Under the pieces are notes generated by a model, which had not been told where the DNA came from, made no database searches, and saw only the letters and a list, made by a program, of their open reading frames with translations. Both the position numbers and the translations under genes were made by a program. Source: Hippasteria phrygiana (taxonomy: Eukaryota > Echinodermata > Asteroidea > Valvatida > Goniasteridae). Taken from it: 64,000 nucleotides of DNA. This document shows positions 31,906 through 42,539 of this stretch, in pieces (position 1 is the first letter of the stretch; every line of letters begins with the position of its first letter). The stretch covers positions 558,001 to 622,000 of the forward strand of contig JAZGUH010000324.1 of assembly GCA_037893225.1 (NCBI GenBank), read 5' to 3'.

Positions 31906-33944
31906 AGGTAAATTAGGGCGGGGTGGCATTAGTTTTGAGAGTCATGTTGGCTTTATTGAAGTCGTCCATAGGGCCTACTTGTATACAGTTATGACTAATT
32001 TAATACAAATTAACTCTCCCGAGCGTGGAATAATTTTAATAAATTGTTCTCAAAATATAGTCTGCAGCCTTTTTGTTCTGATGGAGCCGTCTCATAGTAA
32101 TAAATGTATTGGTAGCCAGGAAACGTACATTAATATTTGGATTAATAATGAGGCATTGGTGGCTTAATACATTTTCTTGATGTCACAGTTTATGCATTTT
32201 TAACCTAAATGGCCATTATACTGTGACAGCTTGCTTTGACAAAGGAACAAATAGCTATGTAGATTCCACCTCGATACAAATTCACCCCACAGTCTCCGAA
32301 TGTCGAAATTCGTTTGAAACCTGGGAAATCTTTAAACCCCCCCCCCCCCCCCCCTCCATGTACAAATTGTGATGATATCATAAGTGTAGGAGAAAAACAC
32401 GCATCATCTGTATAAACTTTATGTCTTCGCCAGAGCTAGAAAAAAGGCATTAATATAACGTGTTTGCATGTTGGCGCTGTTTGTTTGGTTTCGATGCATT
32501 TCATACATTTTGTAGTCACAACAAAGGCATTCCGGAATTGGCAACAAGGATTCGTCACTTCGTGAAAACCGCGAAGATTGGTAAGACGTGGCTAAAATGT
32601 GTAAAACAAGCTGAAGTAAACACTGGTTGTATGGTTCCTTGAAGGTGAAACAAAATTCTCACACGCGAAATGTAACATTTTATTAGGCCTAATATATATT
32701 TTAAATGTCATCTGTCGGCGATCATTGCACATTACTCTCTTGTGACACGATAACTGTCAAGGGCGGGAATTTTTCCACATTTCTTCAGAACTTTGTTGCA
32801 GGGTTTTGACAAGGTGTTCCTTCTGCGACCAATCGAAAATAGCGCTCCTCAAACTGTGCACTGTGCTCACGAGTTATGCTAATGAGGCCAAATGCAGGCT
32901 TCTGATTGGCCGAGAGGCCAAAATTGATGACGTCATACCGACTAGACAGACCGTAGATGCACTACTCTATGCACTACATTAAGGGCAAGACCCTCGCCGT
33001 GTGCGCTTCACATGATTCTTGACTTCAGTAATGTCCCCCCCCCCCCCCCCCCCGTTTGAAATGGGATTGATGCCCCTATACCCACCAGCTTATTCGTAGA
33101 TTGCAGACCAGTCACTGACATAAACCTATCATGATACTTCGCTCAACAGAATCCTTCGTCCTCCAACCTTTCCCGTAAATCCAAAAATAATGAAAAGAAA
33201 GAGGAATGACTCTGTTGATGGCGTTAACAACTCCCACTTTCCACTTTCCCCTTCCCCTCAAACGAATTCTGACTTACTGCGGCTATTTCTTGAAATGATA
33301 ACAAAATTAGATCAACTGATCATTCCCTGAACTTTGCCTGCACATACCGGTTCTTCCTTGCTATTTTCTTAATGAATTAGAAAGCACTTCATCCTTTTCT
33401 TTAGAAAAAAACACAAAGTTCAACCAAAAAATTAATATGAAATCCGTTGGCCAAGGCCCTGAACCAAAAGTTCCATCCCATTGACTCAAACACGTAATAC
33501 ATGTACACGTATAAATGTTGCAGGTATGATTAAACCCCACGTGAACAGAGTATGCGCTTTCATTGGCTTTGCTCAGCACGTAGCTCAGGTTGCCCGCACA
33601 TGGTGAGTTTTTCGCCTCGCGAGGCGAACAAAAATAGAACATGACAGATATTTGCCTCACGGCCTCGCGAGGCAGAAAACGCACCAAAAATTCACCGCAC
33701 ACGGTGAGCTACGTGCTGAGCAAACGGCCTCGAATGATTTTTTGCTGAGCAGATAGCTCTCGTGTGCGGCGGGCTTTACGGAATGCAAAACGTATCGCCT
33801 TGATGCAAAGCTAGCTAAGCATGGACTGTTGGCTGGTACTCGGCTGAGGACAATCAATTTCGCCCTTACAACCAGCAGGGAGCAGTGATGACTTCCCTTT
33901 GCAGTTGTCATACATTACGTGGGACTCGGACAACTCGACCACAT

Positions 33945-33969
33945 GTTTATTTATTTATTTATTTATTTA
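33945..33969. repeat. (TTTA)n at the 5' border of the LINE
   Basis: About six TTTA units directly precede the presumed 5' end of the LINE. A longer TTTA tract flanks its 3' end. Confidence 0.85.
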
Positions 33970-34178
33970 GCGGACGTGTGTTCCATCGAGCTCCGAGTAA
34001 GTACATGATATTTCACTTAAATAACCAATTCATTACTGTTTTCTTGCACATATTGTTTATTAGTGTATATAGATCCCACTAGACCTTGCTCACCGTGTAA
34101 AATTTCCCCCCCTTTTAGTGTTATTTTGTGTTCATTTTTTGCCGTGTCGTAGTGCTCCTGGGGCGTTGGCTGGTCACC

Positions 34179-35993
34179 ATGGCCAGTCAAGCAGAACAGC
34201 CCACAGCGAGTCACTCGACCGTTGGAGAGGGTGGGCGTCCCAAGCCCATTGTTCCTGGTGACGAGCCGTTTGTTGGAGTCACCAGGAACAATGGGGTTGC
34301 ATTCAGAGCAATCGATCGCGTCCCTCTCCATGAATACCTCGATAGCTTTGCTACCTCATTGCCAGAAAAACATGTAATCTCCGCTAGCCGTATATCTAAC
34401 AACCGTATTGCAATCTATCTACGCTCGAGGGAAGATGTCGCCGATGCAATAGCTTCGGGACTGGCACACGGCGGCTCTTTCCTCGAGCTTGTCCCCCTAG
34501 TTAGACCCACTACCCGGCTCACCCTCTCCAACGTATTCCCTGAAATTCCCAATGCAGTGTTAGCCCATAATATTTCTGATTTCTGTAAGATAGTGTCGTC
34601 GATCCGCCCCATTCCCCTTGGTCTAAAACAAAAACAGATGTCTCACGTTATGTCTTTCCGCCGACAAGTCCAGGTCCTACTCAACCCCGGTGTAGTTCCC
34701 CCTGACCATATCAATTTCACCTACACCGGGGTCAACTACCGTGTCTTTCTCTCTACTGAGTCACCCCGTTGCTTCAACTGTGGAGAGTTCGGCCACATCA
34801 GCCGAACCTGTAAAAAACCCAAAGATAACCCCGAACCCAGACCCGAAAACCCACTCAATCCCCCACCTGTCTTCATGAACCCCAAACAAAAATCCGACCC
34901 CAAACACCCACCCAAGAATCCCTCCCAACAATCCACCATGCCCTCGGCGGCTGCCTCTGGGGGGCCGGCCGGTCCCGGCTCTCCGTCCGTGTCCGGGCCC
35001 TCGGGCTCGGCGGGCGGGGGGTCTGGCCCGGCTCGGCCGCCCGGCCCCGCTGCTGCCGCTGGCGCATCTTCTCCGGCGTCTGCCGGGGCTGCGCCGCCGG
35101 CTGCTTCGGGGTCGGGGGTCGGGGCGGGGTCTTGGGCCCGGGCCTCGTTCGGGGCGGGGACTGGGGCCACGCCTCGGACGCGGGCCTCGTCTGGGGCTGC
35201 CTCCCGGTCGGTGACGGCTGCCCCTTCTTCCGGGGCGGCTAGCACTTCGGCGGGGGCGGCTGCCCCGCCCGTGGGCCCGGGGTCTGGGCACGTTTCGGCC
35301 CCCGATCTCGCCGAGGGTATGGACACCTCCCATTTCATCTGGGATACCCCTCCGGCTCCCACTAGACTGTTCTCTGACGCAGTAACAAAACGGAAACTAT
35401 CCCCCAACCCCCCTGCTAATGATGACCGACCCAATTTTGTCCCACTTAGGTCCCCCACCCCCCTAAGGAAACTACGAAAGAAAACAACACCCCCGTCCAC
35501 ACCAAAATCCCGAACTCCCACGCTAACCCAAGCCCTTGACTCCCAGTCCCCGACTCTCTCGATCCCCCCTCGATCCCAGCCTCCCCCACAAGCATCCCCC
35601 ATCCCCGCCCCTCCACACTTCCAAAATCTTCCCTCCGAACCCTCCCCTTCCCCCACCCCCACCCCCACCCCCTCCTCCATCGCATCCACCCCGTCACCCG
35701 CCCTTTCCGAACCCTCCACAGTTGATGCAACGGATTGCTCGGCCTTTGTGGAGGACTCTCAGGATGACTTTCCTGAGATCCTCCCGACCCACAACCAACC
35801 TCTATCCCACAAACAACTAATTGACTTCATCCACTCTGTTAAAAATCAAAGAAAACCCCATAAAATTGCTCGTAAATTCACCCAAAATTTACCTGGACTT
35901 GTTCGGCAGCTGAAACCCCTAAAAAACAGCCCCCTTCTTCAGAATTGTACGCAGCAGAGGATCAAGAAACTAATCACTAGATTGGAATCTTAA
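34179..35993 (+). CDS. LINE ORF1 protein, zinc-knuckle (604 aa)
   Basis: I chose the ATG at 34179 (caccATGG, strong Kozak); the frame is open from 34128. ORF1 proteins bind the LINE RNA and form the ribonucleoprotein. The N-terminal third (about 1-190) resembles RNA-binding gag-like domains ('ISASRISNNRIAIYLRSRED', 'GVNYRVFLSTESPRCFNCGE'). One CCHC knuckle, CFNCGEFGHISRTC (34770-34811), follows. Next comes a Pro/Lys-rich spacer, then a very GC-rich low-complexity region (about 34940-35320) of Ala, Gly, Ser and Pro, then a Pro-Ser-rich tail and a basic C-terminus ('HKIARKFTQNLPGLVRQLKP'). The GC-rich part differs sharply from the AT-rich surroundings. The frame is intact. Only one knuckle is seen where some relatives have two or three. 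Confidence 0.85.
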   Translation: MASQAEQPTASHSTVGEGGRPKPIVPGDEPFVGVTRNNGVAFRAIDRVPLHEYLDSFATSLPEKHVISASRISNNRIAIYLRSREDVADAIASGLAHGGSFLELVPLVRPTTRLTLSNVFPEIPNAVLAHNISDFCKIVSSIRPIPLGLKQKQMSHVMSFRRQVQVLLNPGVVPPDHINFTYTGVNYRVFLSTESPRCFNCGEFGHISRTCKKPKDNPEPRPENPLNPPPVFMNPKQKSDPKHPPKNPSQQSTMPSAAASGGPAGPGSPSVSGPSGSAGGGSGPARPPGPAAAAGASSPASAGAAPPAASGSGVGAGSWARASFGAGTGATPRTRASSGAASRSVTAAPSSGAASTSAGAAAPPVGPGSGHVSAPDLAEGMDTSHFIWDTPPAPTRLFSDAVTKRKLSPNPPANDDRPNFVPLRSPTPLRKLRKKTTPPSTPKSRTPTLTQALDSQSPTLSIPPRSQPPPQASPIPAPPHFQNLPSEPSPSPTPTPTPSSIASTPSPALSEPSTVDATDCSAFVEDSQDDFPEILPTHNQPLSHKQLIDFIHSVKNQRKPHKIARKFTQNLPGLVRQLKPLKNSPLLQNCTQQRIKKLITRLES

Positions 35994-36039
35994 TTCTTTT
36001 CTCATGGAAATTAGGTCGTATACCTTTTTCCACCTCATA

Positions 36040-39000
36040 ATGGCGTTATCGCTAATCTCCCTCAACACCGGAGGTTGCACGCAGAATACCCGGAATGCTT
36101 CTTTTAAGTCTTATTTCGATAACCTTTCTCCGTCTCATGACGTCATCCTCCTTCAAGAAACCTACTCTCTATCCTCAAACTGCCCCTGCTGGAAAAACTG
36201 GTCTCATTATACTCCTTTCTGTTGCCCCGGGTCATCCCCTGGCTCGGGGGTAACAACACTTGTCAAATCCAATATTGATGTCGTAACCTCCGGTGTTGTT
36301 TTCAATCAATATGTAAATTATATCAAAATTAAAATAAATGATGTATTTTATCACATCTACAATATACTCATTCCACAATCTAATGTATTTGCTTTAAAAG
36401 CCATTGACGCTATGAACGCGCATTGTTCTCAATTTAATAGCGATGACGTCATTATTATCGGAGGTGATTTTAACTGCACTGACGATCCCAATGTGGATCG
36501 TCTGCATAAGCCGACCGAGCATCGTCCCCAAATTTCCATGGCTCTCAGAAATTCTTTCAATAATCATTCTTTGTACGATGTCTGGCGTAGGCTGAATCCG
36601 AGCGAGAAGCGTTTCACCTGGCTGAGGATGTACGCGAACGATCCCGCTCGCGTCTCCAAGGCCAGGTTGGACAGATTCTACGCTCCTCTCAATCTCTATT
36701 CCTTTATCCGATCCTGCGAAATTATTCCCTGTTCCCTTTCTGATCATTCCTCCGTCAGTCTTGTTTTTCAGTTTTCCTCCCCCCACAAAAGAGGAAGTGC
36801 CTATTGGCACTTCAATAACTCTCTTTTAACCGACATGAACTACCGCGACATACTTACCTCCTTCTGGAATAACTGGCGACTCGAGAAGGAAACTTTTTCC
36901 AATATTGGAAAATGGTGGGATTTTGGTAAAACCCAAATCAAACAACTCACCATCACTTATTCCTCTCGAGTCGCCAGAGAAAAGCGACAAATTTTTCAAG
37001 ACATCAATTCTAATATTGAGCGGCTTCAGTCTACGCCAGACATCTCCCCAGAAACTAAACAATTACTGGATGTACAACGTAAAGAGTTAAATATTCATCT
37101 TACAAACGAGGCTCGAGGCGCTCTCGTCAGATCTCGTTTCAAACACATTCATGAAGTGGACACCAGCTCTTCCTATTTTTTCAATCTTGAAAAAAACAAC
37201 TCTAAATCTAAAACTATTTCTAGTATCCGGCTTTCCTCGGGATGCGTCACCGATAATCCCGAGGAAATAAGAACTCACTGTCGAAATTTCTATGAAAATC
37301 TCTATGCTGGTGTCCCAACTGACGAGGGCGCCCTCGAGTCTCTTACCAGTGATTTATCTAGACTTGATAGTCCGGACGCAGAGGACCTCGATGCTCCTCT
37401 GCGTCCGGACGAATTAGATGGTGTTGTCAAGCAACTTGGCAAAGATAAAACCCCCGGCCTCGACGGTTTAACCTCCGAATTTTTTCTTTCCTTCTGGTCT
37501 TTGTTCAAATCCGATCTCTTAGAAGTTCTAAATTCCTCCATTCATTCTGATACTCTCCCCGCTTCATTTCACAAAGCTGTCATAACTCTCATCCCCAAAA
37601 AGGGCGATCTTCTGGATATTTCCAACTGGCGCCCTGTTTCTTTGCTAAATACTGATTATAAAATCTTTGCCAGGTTGCTTGCCAACAGACTCAACAATGT
37701 ATCAATTCGGTCGTCCGGGAGGATCAATCCTATTGTACTCCCGGGCGTACCATATACAATAATCTTAATTTAATTTGCGATACAATTGAGTATTGTAATT
37801 TTAACGAGTTACCGCTAGCCGTGGTCAACCTTGATCAGAGGAAAGCCTTTGACAACGTTGACCACGGCTACCTATTCAATGTAATGAGAGCTATGGGCTT
37901 TGGGGACAAATTCCTCTCTTACGTTAATCTTTTGTACAGTGGCGCCGAGAGCCACCTGAAGGTTTGCGGTTCATTAACCGCATCCTTTTCATTCGATAAG
38001 GGAATCCGCCAGGGTTGTCCGCTCTCGGGGCTACTGTACTCAATAGCTATTGAACCCCTAATAAATACCTTACGCCAAAGCCTTTCTGGTCATAGCTTTC
38101 TTCTCCCAAATACAAATACCTACTGCTCGGTCTCTGCTTATGCAGACGATGTCACTGTTTTCATCACCTCCGACCAGGGTTTTAAAATACTCCAAAGGGT
38201 ATATGACCTATTTCACAGATCCTCTGCTGCCTCCCTAAACTTTCAAAAATCCAAGGGACTGTGGGTCGGACGTTGGATTGGACGAATCGACGCGCCCCTG
38301 GGATTTCAATGGAATAACCAGGGGTTGCAATTTCTTGGAGTTCACCTCGGAAATAATGACACGCACACTCAACAAAACTGGTCTGCCTGCAAAAACAAAC
38401 TATCGAAAACCCTCGCTGACTGGAAATTTCTCTCTTCTACTCTATCCCTTAAAGGAAAAATACTTATTGCAAACCAACTCGCTGCTTCCAAACTGTTTCA
38501 TTGCATCTCTGTTCTTACATGTCCCCCCAATGTGTTAAGTGAACTCCAAGAATTGTTAGTCGACTTCGTCTGGTCCAACAGACGACACTTACTACCAAGA
38601 CATATTTTATTTCAACACCCTAATAAAGGTGGGCTGGGTCTAGTCTCCCTCCAAGCACGCAGCCTCACTTCCAAATTCAACCTCATCCAACGATATCTCC
38701 AATCAGACTCCCATCCCTCTTTTCCTCTCGTTTCCCATAATCTTCGCCGATACAAGAAAATGAATTTTGACTACCAAATTTTACTCCTTGACATAGAAAT
38801 AAACTTCCGAACTAGTCTTACCTGCTTTTACAGTGAGGTCCTGCGTGCTTGGAACACCCTCGGAGCTCGAATTGACACACCTCCGGATTCAATCAACCAT
38901 GTCGGCAATCTGCCAATTAATCACCCTATTTTTCTAAGCAACTTGCCGGGCGGTACGGCTTTCCAAACCCGACTCCTGGCCGGCGGGATCAGAATCGTCA

Positions 39001-39905
39001 AACATCTTCTGCATTCTACAACTGGCACCTGGATTCAAGCTTCCGATCTTCAGTTTTCGTCTTCAACCATCCGTCCTCCCACTCTTCGAGTCTTCCGGCA
39101 AAACCTCTCTCGCCTGCACCACGTGATCATCTCGTCTTTCCCATCACTCTTCGACTCTTCTGGACTTCTTCATGACCCTGCCATCCTACAGCACCTCCCT
39201 TCACGACCTCTGCCTCCTGGACTCGTCACCTTCGACACGGACACCGATGCTCTCACTTCTACTTCAAAGTCTTTGTACACGCACTTCAATAAGCAACTCA
39301 ACCTCGTTTCTTCAACGCCAGAAACCGACTGGCATCGCCTCGGTGTTCTTCCGCCTGCTCATCAAATTCCTTGGAAGTGCGTGTACCAATTTCCTACTTC
39401 AAAGAAAGAAGGGGACATGCAATACAAGCTTCTTCACAACGTTCTCCCCTCTCTTCAAGTTCTTCATCATCTCAATCCTGCCATTTCTCCGTCTTGTGGG
39501 TGGTGCGGCGAGGGAGGTACAATCTGGCATCTCTTCATCCTCTGTCCGTCTATCCAGCCCGCCTTGAAACTTCTCCAAACCCTACTCTCCCGACTACTAC
39601 CTGACCTGGATCTTCACTTCGACCTGTACTGGGCTCTGATCCCCAACGCCAGGCGTCGGAGCAGGGAGGCTGTCCGCCTGGCCAACTATCTCATCATTAG
39701 TCTTAAAAATATAATCTACTGGCTATACCGCACCTGTAATGTTTCCGACCCCCTCCTAATCTGGCAACACCGTCTTAAAAACAAAATTATCCTTGAATTC
39801 TCTTACTTTAACTTCAACAATTCCCTGAATGATTTTCTTAACAAATGGTCTATTAATAACACTCTTTTTACTTACAACAACGAAAAGCTGACATGGTTGA
39901 TTTGA
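36040..39905 (+). pseudogene. LINE ORF2: endonuclease + reverse transcriptase, one frameshift
   Basis: Likely start is ATG 36040 (SLNTGGC follows, as in APE endonucleases); an in-frame ATG at 36004 also exists. Endonuclease motifs: LLQETYS, IIGGDFNCT and SDHSSVSL. Reverse transcriptase motifs: KDKTPGLDGLTSEFF, NWRPVSLLNTDYKI, FDNVDHGYL, IRQGCPLSGLLYS and the catalytic YADDVTVF. Near the C-terminus is a Cys-His cluster, CGWCGEGGTIWHLFILC. At about 37,699 the frame shifts by one base, consistent with loss of one A; the first frame stops at 37773 while the second is open from before 37821 to 39905. Without that change it would span close to 1,290 codons. All catalytic residues named are present. 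The copy is therefore probably young but inactive as it stands, unless the shift is a sequencing error. Confidence 0.85.
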
Positions 39906-40062
39906 ATCATCTTAATATTAGTACCTGTATAAATGTAACTTAAAGTAAATCTTCCCTCCCTCCCTCCCCAAGTCACCGGTGAGTGGGTAGTCGCCGCCCT
40001 ACCCAGGCGGGACATGGTGTCTTTATTACCGCCCACCCCGGTGGCTTGATTATTTCCCAATC

Positions 40063-40117
40063 GGGGCCTTACTGGCAGTGGGCACGATGTGCCCACATCC
40101 AGATGCCAGTAGGCCCC
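40063..40117 (+). ncRNA. LINE 3'UTR hairpin 1
   Basis: GGGGCCTTACTGGCA pairs with TGCCAGTAGGCCCC, and inside it GTGGGCAC pairs with GTGCCCAC, giving a long stem near the start of the 3'UTR. It is an RNA-structure element of the LINE rather than a gene. Confidence 0.65.
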
Positions 40118-40230
40118 ATTCCTCATCCCCTCTTCCCCCTCCTACCCTCAATCTTCCCCTTTCCCTTCCCCGTTAATTTTGTTTACTGGTTTATTGTAGT
40201 TTTCTCTTATATATATATTTATTGTATTCA

Positions 40231-40315
40231 GGCTGGTCCAATGCCTTGTTGCCACATCTCGGAAGGTCTCGGGGCATCCAGCTTCCGATCGTGGCAACTT
40301 GGCTGGACTAGCCTA
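40231..40315 (+). ncRNA. LINE 3'UTR hairpin 2
   Basis: Nested pairs: GGCTGGTCCA with TGGACTAGCC, GTTGCCAC with GTGGCAAC, and TCGGAAG with CTTCCGA. The multi-part stem suggests selection on structure. Confidence 0.65.
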
Positions 40316-40404
40316 ACGTAATTGATATTCCTGATGTTTAATTCATTACTGTTATTATTCTATTAAAGTTTCTCATCTGGTTTTCTGTTGATGTGATGCT
40401 TCGT

Positions 40405-40458
40405 CACCGTGGTTGGCCGGTTTGGCAGTAGTATACAGCTAATAGGCCAGCCACGGTG
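40405..40458 (+). ncRNA. LINE 3'UTR hairpin 3
   Basis: CACCGTGGTTGGCC pairs with GGCCAGCCACGGTG around a roughly 26 nt loop. Confidence 0.65.
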
Positions 40459-40570
40459 TCGTTTGCATCTTTGATTTACTTATTTAAGGTACTGAATGTA
40501 TTTCTTTATCATTCTTTTAGTTTGTATATATATATTTGTATATATTCTGTTCTTTCGAGGAAAGTTTTGA

Positions 40571-40576
40571 AATAAA
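40571..40576 (+). promoter_or_regulatory. LINE polyadenylation signal AATAAA
   Basis: AATAAA stands about 20 bp before the short A-run that ends the LINE. Confidence 0.7.
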
Positions 40577-40603
40577 GTCTTCCTTGGAAAAGTAAAAAAA
40601 AGT

Positions 40604-40662
40604 ATTTATTATCTATTCATTTATTTATTTATTTATCTATTTATTTATTTATTTACTTATTT
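40604..40662. repeat. (TTTA)n at the 3' border of the LINE
   Basis: Over a dozen TTTA/TTCA/TCTA units follow the A-run. Same motif and strand as at 33945-33969. Confidence 0.85.
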
Positions 40663-40679
40663 TTGGTGGGGTTTGTTGG

Positions 40680-40855
40680 AAGTTTTATTTTGGAACTGGG
40701 CTGGGGATTTGTTTGCGGGGAAGACATTGGGGGCTGATTTTTTAAATATATTCTACTGGCGTGATGAGTTGGTGGAGCTCCGTCGAAATTTTTATTTTAG
40801 AACTGGGCTGGGGATTTTTGTTTGTTGGGAAGACATTGGGGGCTGATTTAAATTG
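40680..40855. repeat. Direct repeat pair, ~65 bp
   Basis: TTTTATTT(T)(G/A)GAACTGGGCTGGGGATTT ... GAAGACATTGGGGGCTGATT occurs at about 40683-40742 and 40790-40850. Confidence 0.8.
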
Positions 40856-40986
40856 AAAAGTTCCATTTCTGAAAACCCGAAAAGACCGCAGCACTAGGTT
40901 AATTACACCTGATTATGCCAACAAAGTAAACCGACCCAACGTACAGGGTTCAATAGAAATGGCAATTTCATGTTTTAAACGGCGTT

Positions 40987-42116
40987 CCGGTGTCGTGCCA
41001 AAAAGTGTTCGGTGCCAAATACTGTCCGCTCATTAGCATACTGCTCTCTGATTGGTCAAGTGGGTATTACGTCATCGCGATACCGGAAGCTTGCTAAGTA
41101 ATTAATAATAATTAATAATTAATAATTGTTATTGCTTATATAGCGCTTTCCATCGTATCAACGATCTCAAAGCGCTTTACAACTATTAACCCCGTTCATC
41201 AGGCCCTGGACCACGCGGCAGCCGATTTTAGCGCTCAATTGGCCTCGCCGACTCTCTCAGGTACCCATTTATACTCCTGGGTGGAGAGAGGAAATTGTAG
41301 TTAAGTGTCTTTCCCAAGGGCACAAACACCATGTTCTTGGCAGGGTTCGAACCCACGTACCATCGTACATGAGTCGAACACCGTAACCACTAGGCCATGG
41401 CATTCTACGTAGTGTCCGGGCGTAGCGTGCATCCATCGCGTCCTTGCCGTCAAGTTATCAACCCTGCGTGACGATAAGTTCTCATTCGCATCTTTTAATA
41501 TCATCTTTTTGGGTTTATTTTACCTCTTTTATTGTTGATTAACTTGAGTTTGCGTATATTGATTTGTATGGACCAGCATATATCAATTGTTCGGCCTGTT
41601 TCTGTAGTATTTATAATAAATCCAAAAAGGGGATTTTGGAGAGGAGAACATTGGGGGAAATATGAAGGGGGAACATAAGTAACAAGCAGACAGTATGATA
41701 AAATTGAACAGGCTGTCAAGAAAAAAAATGAATAAAAACTCATCCAACGATTCAAAATAGTTGCTGGTACATGAATACGTATGATGTATAGTAAAACAAA
41801 GTATTTGGCAAGGAACGGACAGTATTTAACAGCAATTTAGCGGACAGTATTTGGCAAGGAAAGGACGTATTTGGCAGCGTGCTTTGTGTGTGTGGGGGGG
41901 GGGGGGGGGGTGTTCATATATTGTGCTGTGCATAATGCAACGTTGCAACGCATGCATGAGCGGACACTTTTTAGCAGCGGACACCATTTGGCATACATGC
42001 CAAATAGTGTCCATGTCTTTTGCGCGTGCTCAGCGGCCAGTATTTGACCAATCAGAGAGCAGTATGCTAATGAGCAGACAGTATTTGGCACCGGACACTT
42101 TTTGGCATGACACCGG
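40987..42116. mobile_element. Fold-back element with GGACAGTATTTGGCA repeats
   Basis: Outer arms of about 80 bp (CCGGTGTCGTGCCAAAAAGT ... TGCTCTCTGATTGGTCAA, 40987-41062, and the complement 42037-42116) enclose a SINE (41101-41408), unique sequence and repeated 15-mers GGACAGTATTTGGCA around 41815-42000. A poly-G run lies at about 41895-41911. Confidence 0.75.
41101..41408 (-). mobile_element. tRNA-derived SINE, copy 2
   Basis: Same SINE as at 25018-25298. Minus-strand head CCATGGCCTAGTGGTTACGG and GTGGGTTCGAACCC; the AATAATTAATTATT tail is at the left end. Confidence 0.85.
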
Positions 42117-42299
42117 CACCTAGCGTTAAAAACAACTCGTCTTTCCTTTTTATTTTCAATACTGGACGCAACTTTTATACTTATTGTGAATGTCACGAAT
42201 GTTGTCATAATAATTTAAAAAGCCAGTGCATTTATTGAAGTAAACCCAATGTAGTACACAAAGGCAATGGTCTGGAGGGATTCCTAGCGGCTAACTCTT

Positions 42300-42515
42300 T
42301 TAAGCTCACAGTCATTGTTCGCCTATTTCGCCTATTTCGCCTACTGGAGGATTAAGCGCCTTGCAAATTATTCCTTTGTGGTGATCAAGCCAGTGCGTAA
42401 CCAGATTAATCCTACCCAATCGGTTCAAGCCAGATTGCCAATCCCTTTGACTTACCGGGTGGGCTCGAACCCGAACAGTCCGTGAAGGGATTCTAATTTG
42501 ACGGCCCGCCTAAGT
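42300..42515 (-). mobile_element. tRNA-like dispersed repeat (partner 60245-60395)
   Basis: The minus strand has GGCGGGCCGTCAAATTAGAA and a B-box-like TTCGGGTTCGAGCCC; TTAGCGCCTTGCAAATT and CAGTCATTGTTCGCCTAT are shared with 60245-60395. It is probably another SINE family. Confidence 0.6.
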
Positions 42516-42539
42516 CACCTAGAGGTAAATTACGCCATT

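Larger units (their letters stand above)
28374..33775. mobile_element. 5.4 kb palindromic element, TTA target duplication
   Basis: Left arm about 28374-30290 and right arm about 31905-33775 are inverted copies nearly 1.9 kb long, including poly-G/poly-C tracts, hairpins (GCCTCGCGAGGC) and a CTTCTGATTGG repeat. The tips are AGCCCGCCGCACACGAGAGC and its complement, with TTA on each side (28371-28373 and 33776-33778). A 3 bp TTA target suggests PIF/Harbinger, by inference; no transposase is seen. The spacer (30290-31905) is mostly unique and ends with the direct repeat 31500-31905. Confidence 0.75.
33970..40603 (+). mobile_element. Tx1-type L1 LINE, nearly full length
   Basis: The layout is a 5'UTR of about 210 bp, ORF1 (34179-35993) with one zinc knuckle, a short gap, ORF2 (36040-39905) with endonuclease, reverse transcriptase and a terminal Cys-His motif, and a roughly 690 bp 3'UTR rich in hairpins. 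The 3'UTR ends with AATAAA (40571-40576) and a short A-run. (TTTA)n lies on both sides. The only disabling change I see is one frameshift in ORF2. Tx1 assignment rests on the RT motif KDKTPGLDGLTSEFF and the overall plan; a phylogeny would settle it. Confidence 0.85.

Noticed and set aside
34736..35719. 327-codon minus-strand frame opposite LINE ORF1
   Set aside because: It lies opposite the GC-rich low-complexity part of ORF1, where stops are rare on all strands, and has no motif; a shadow frame.
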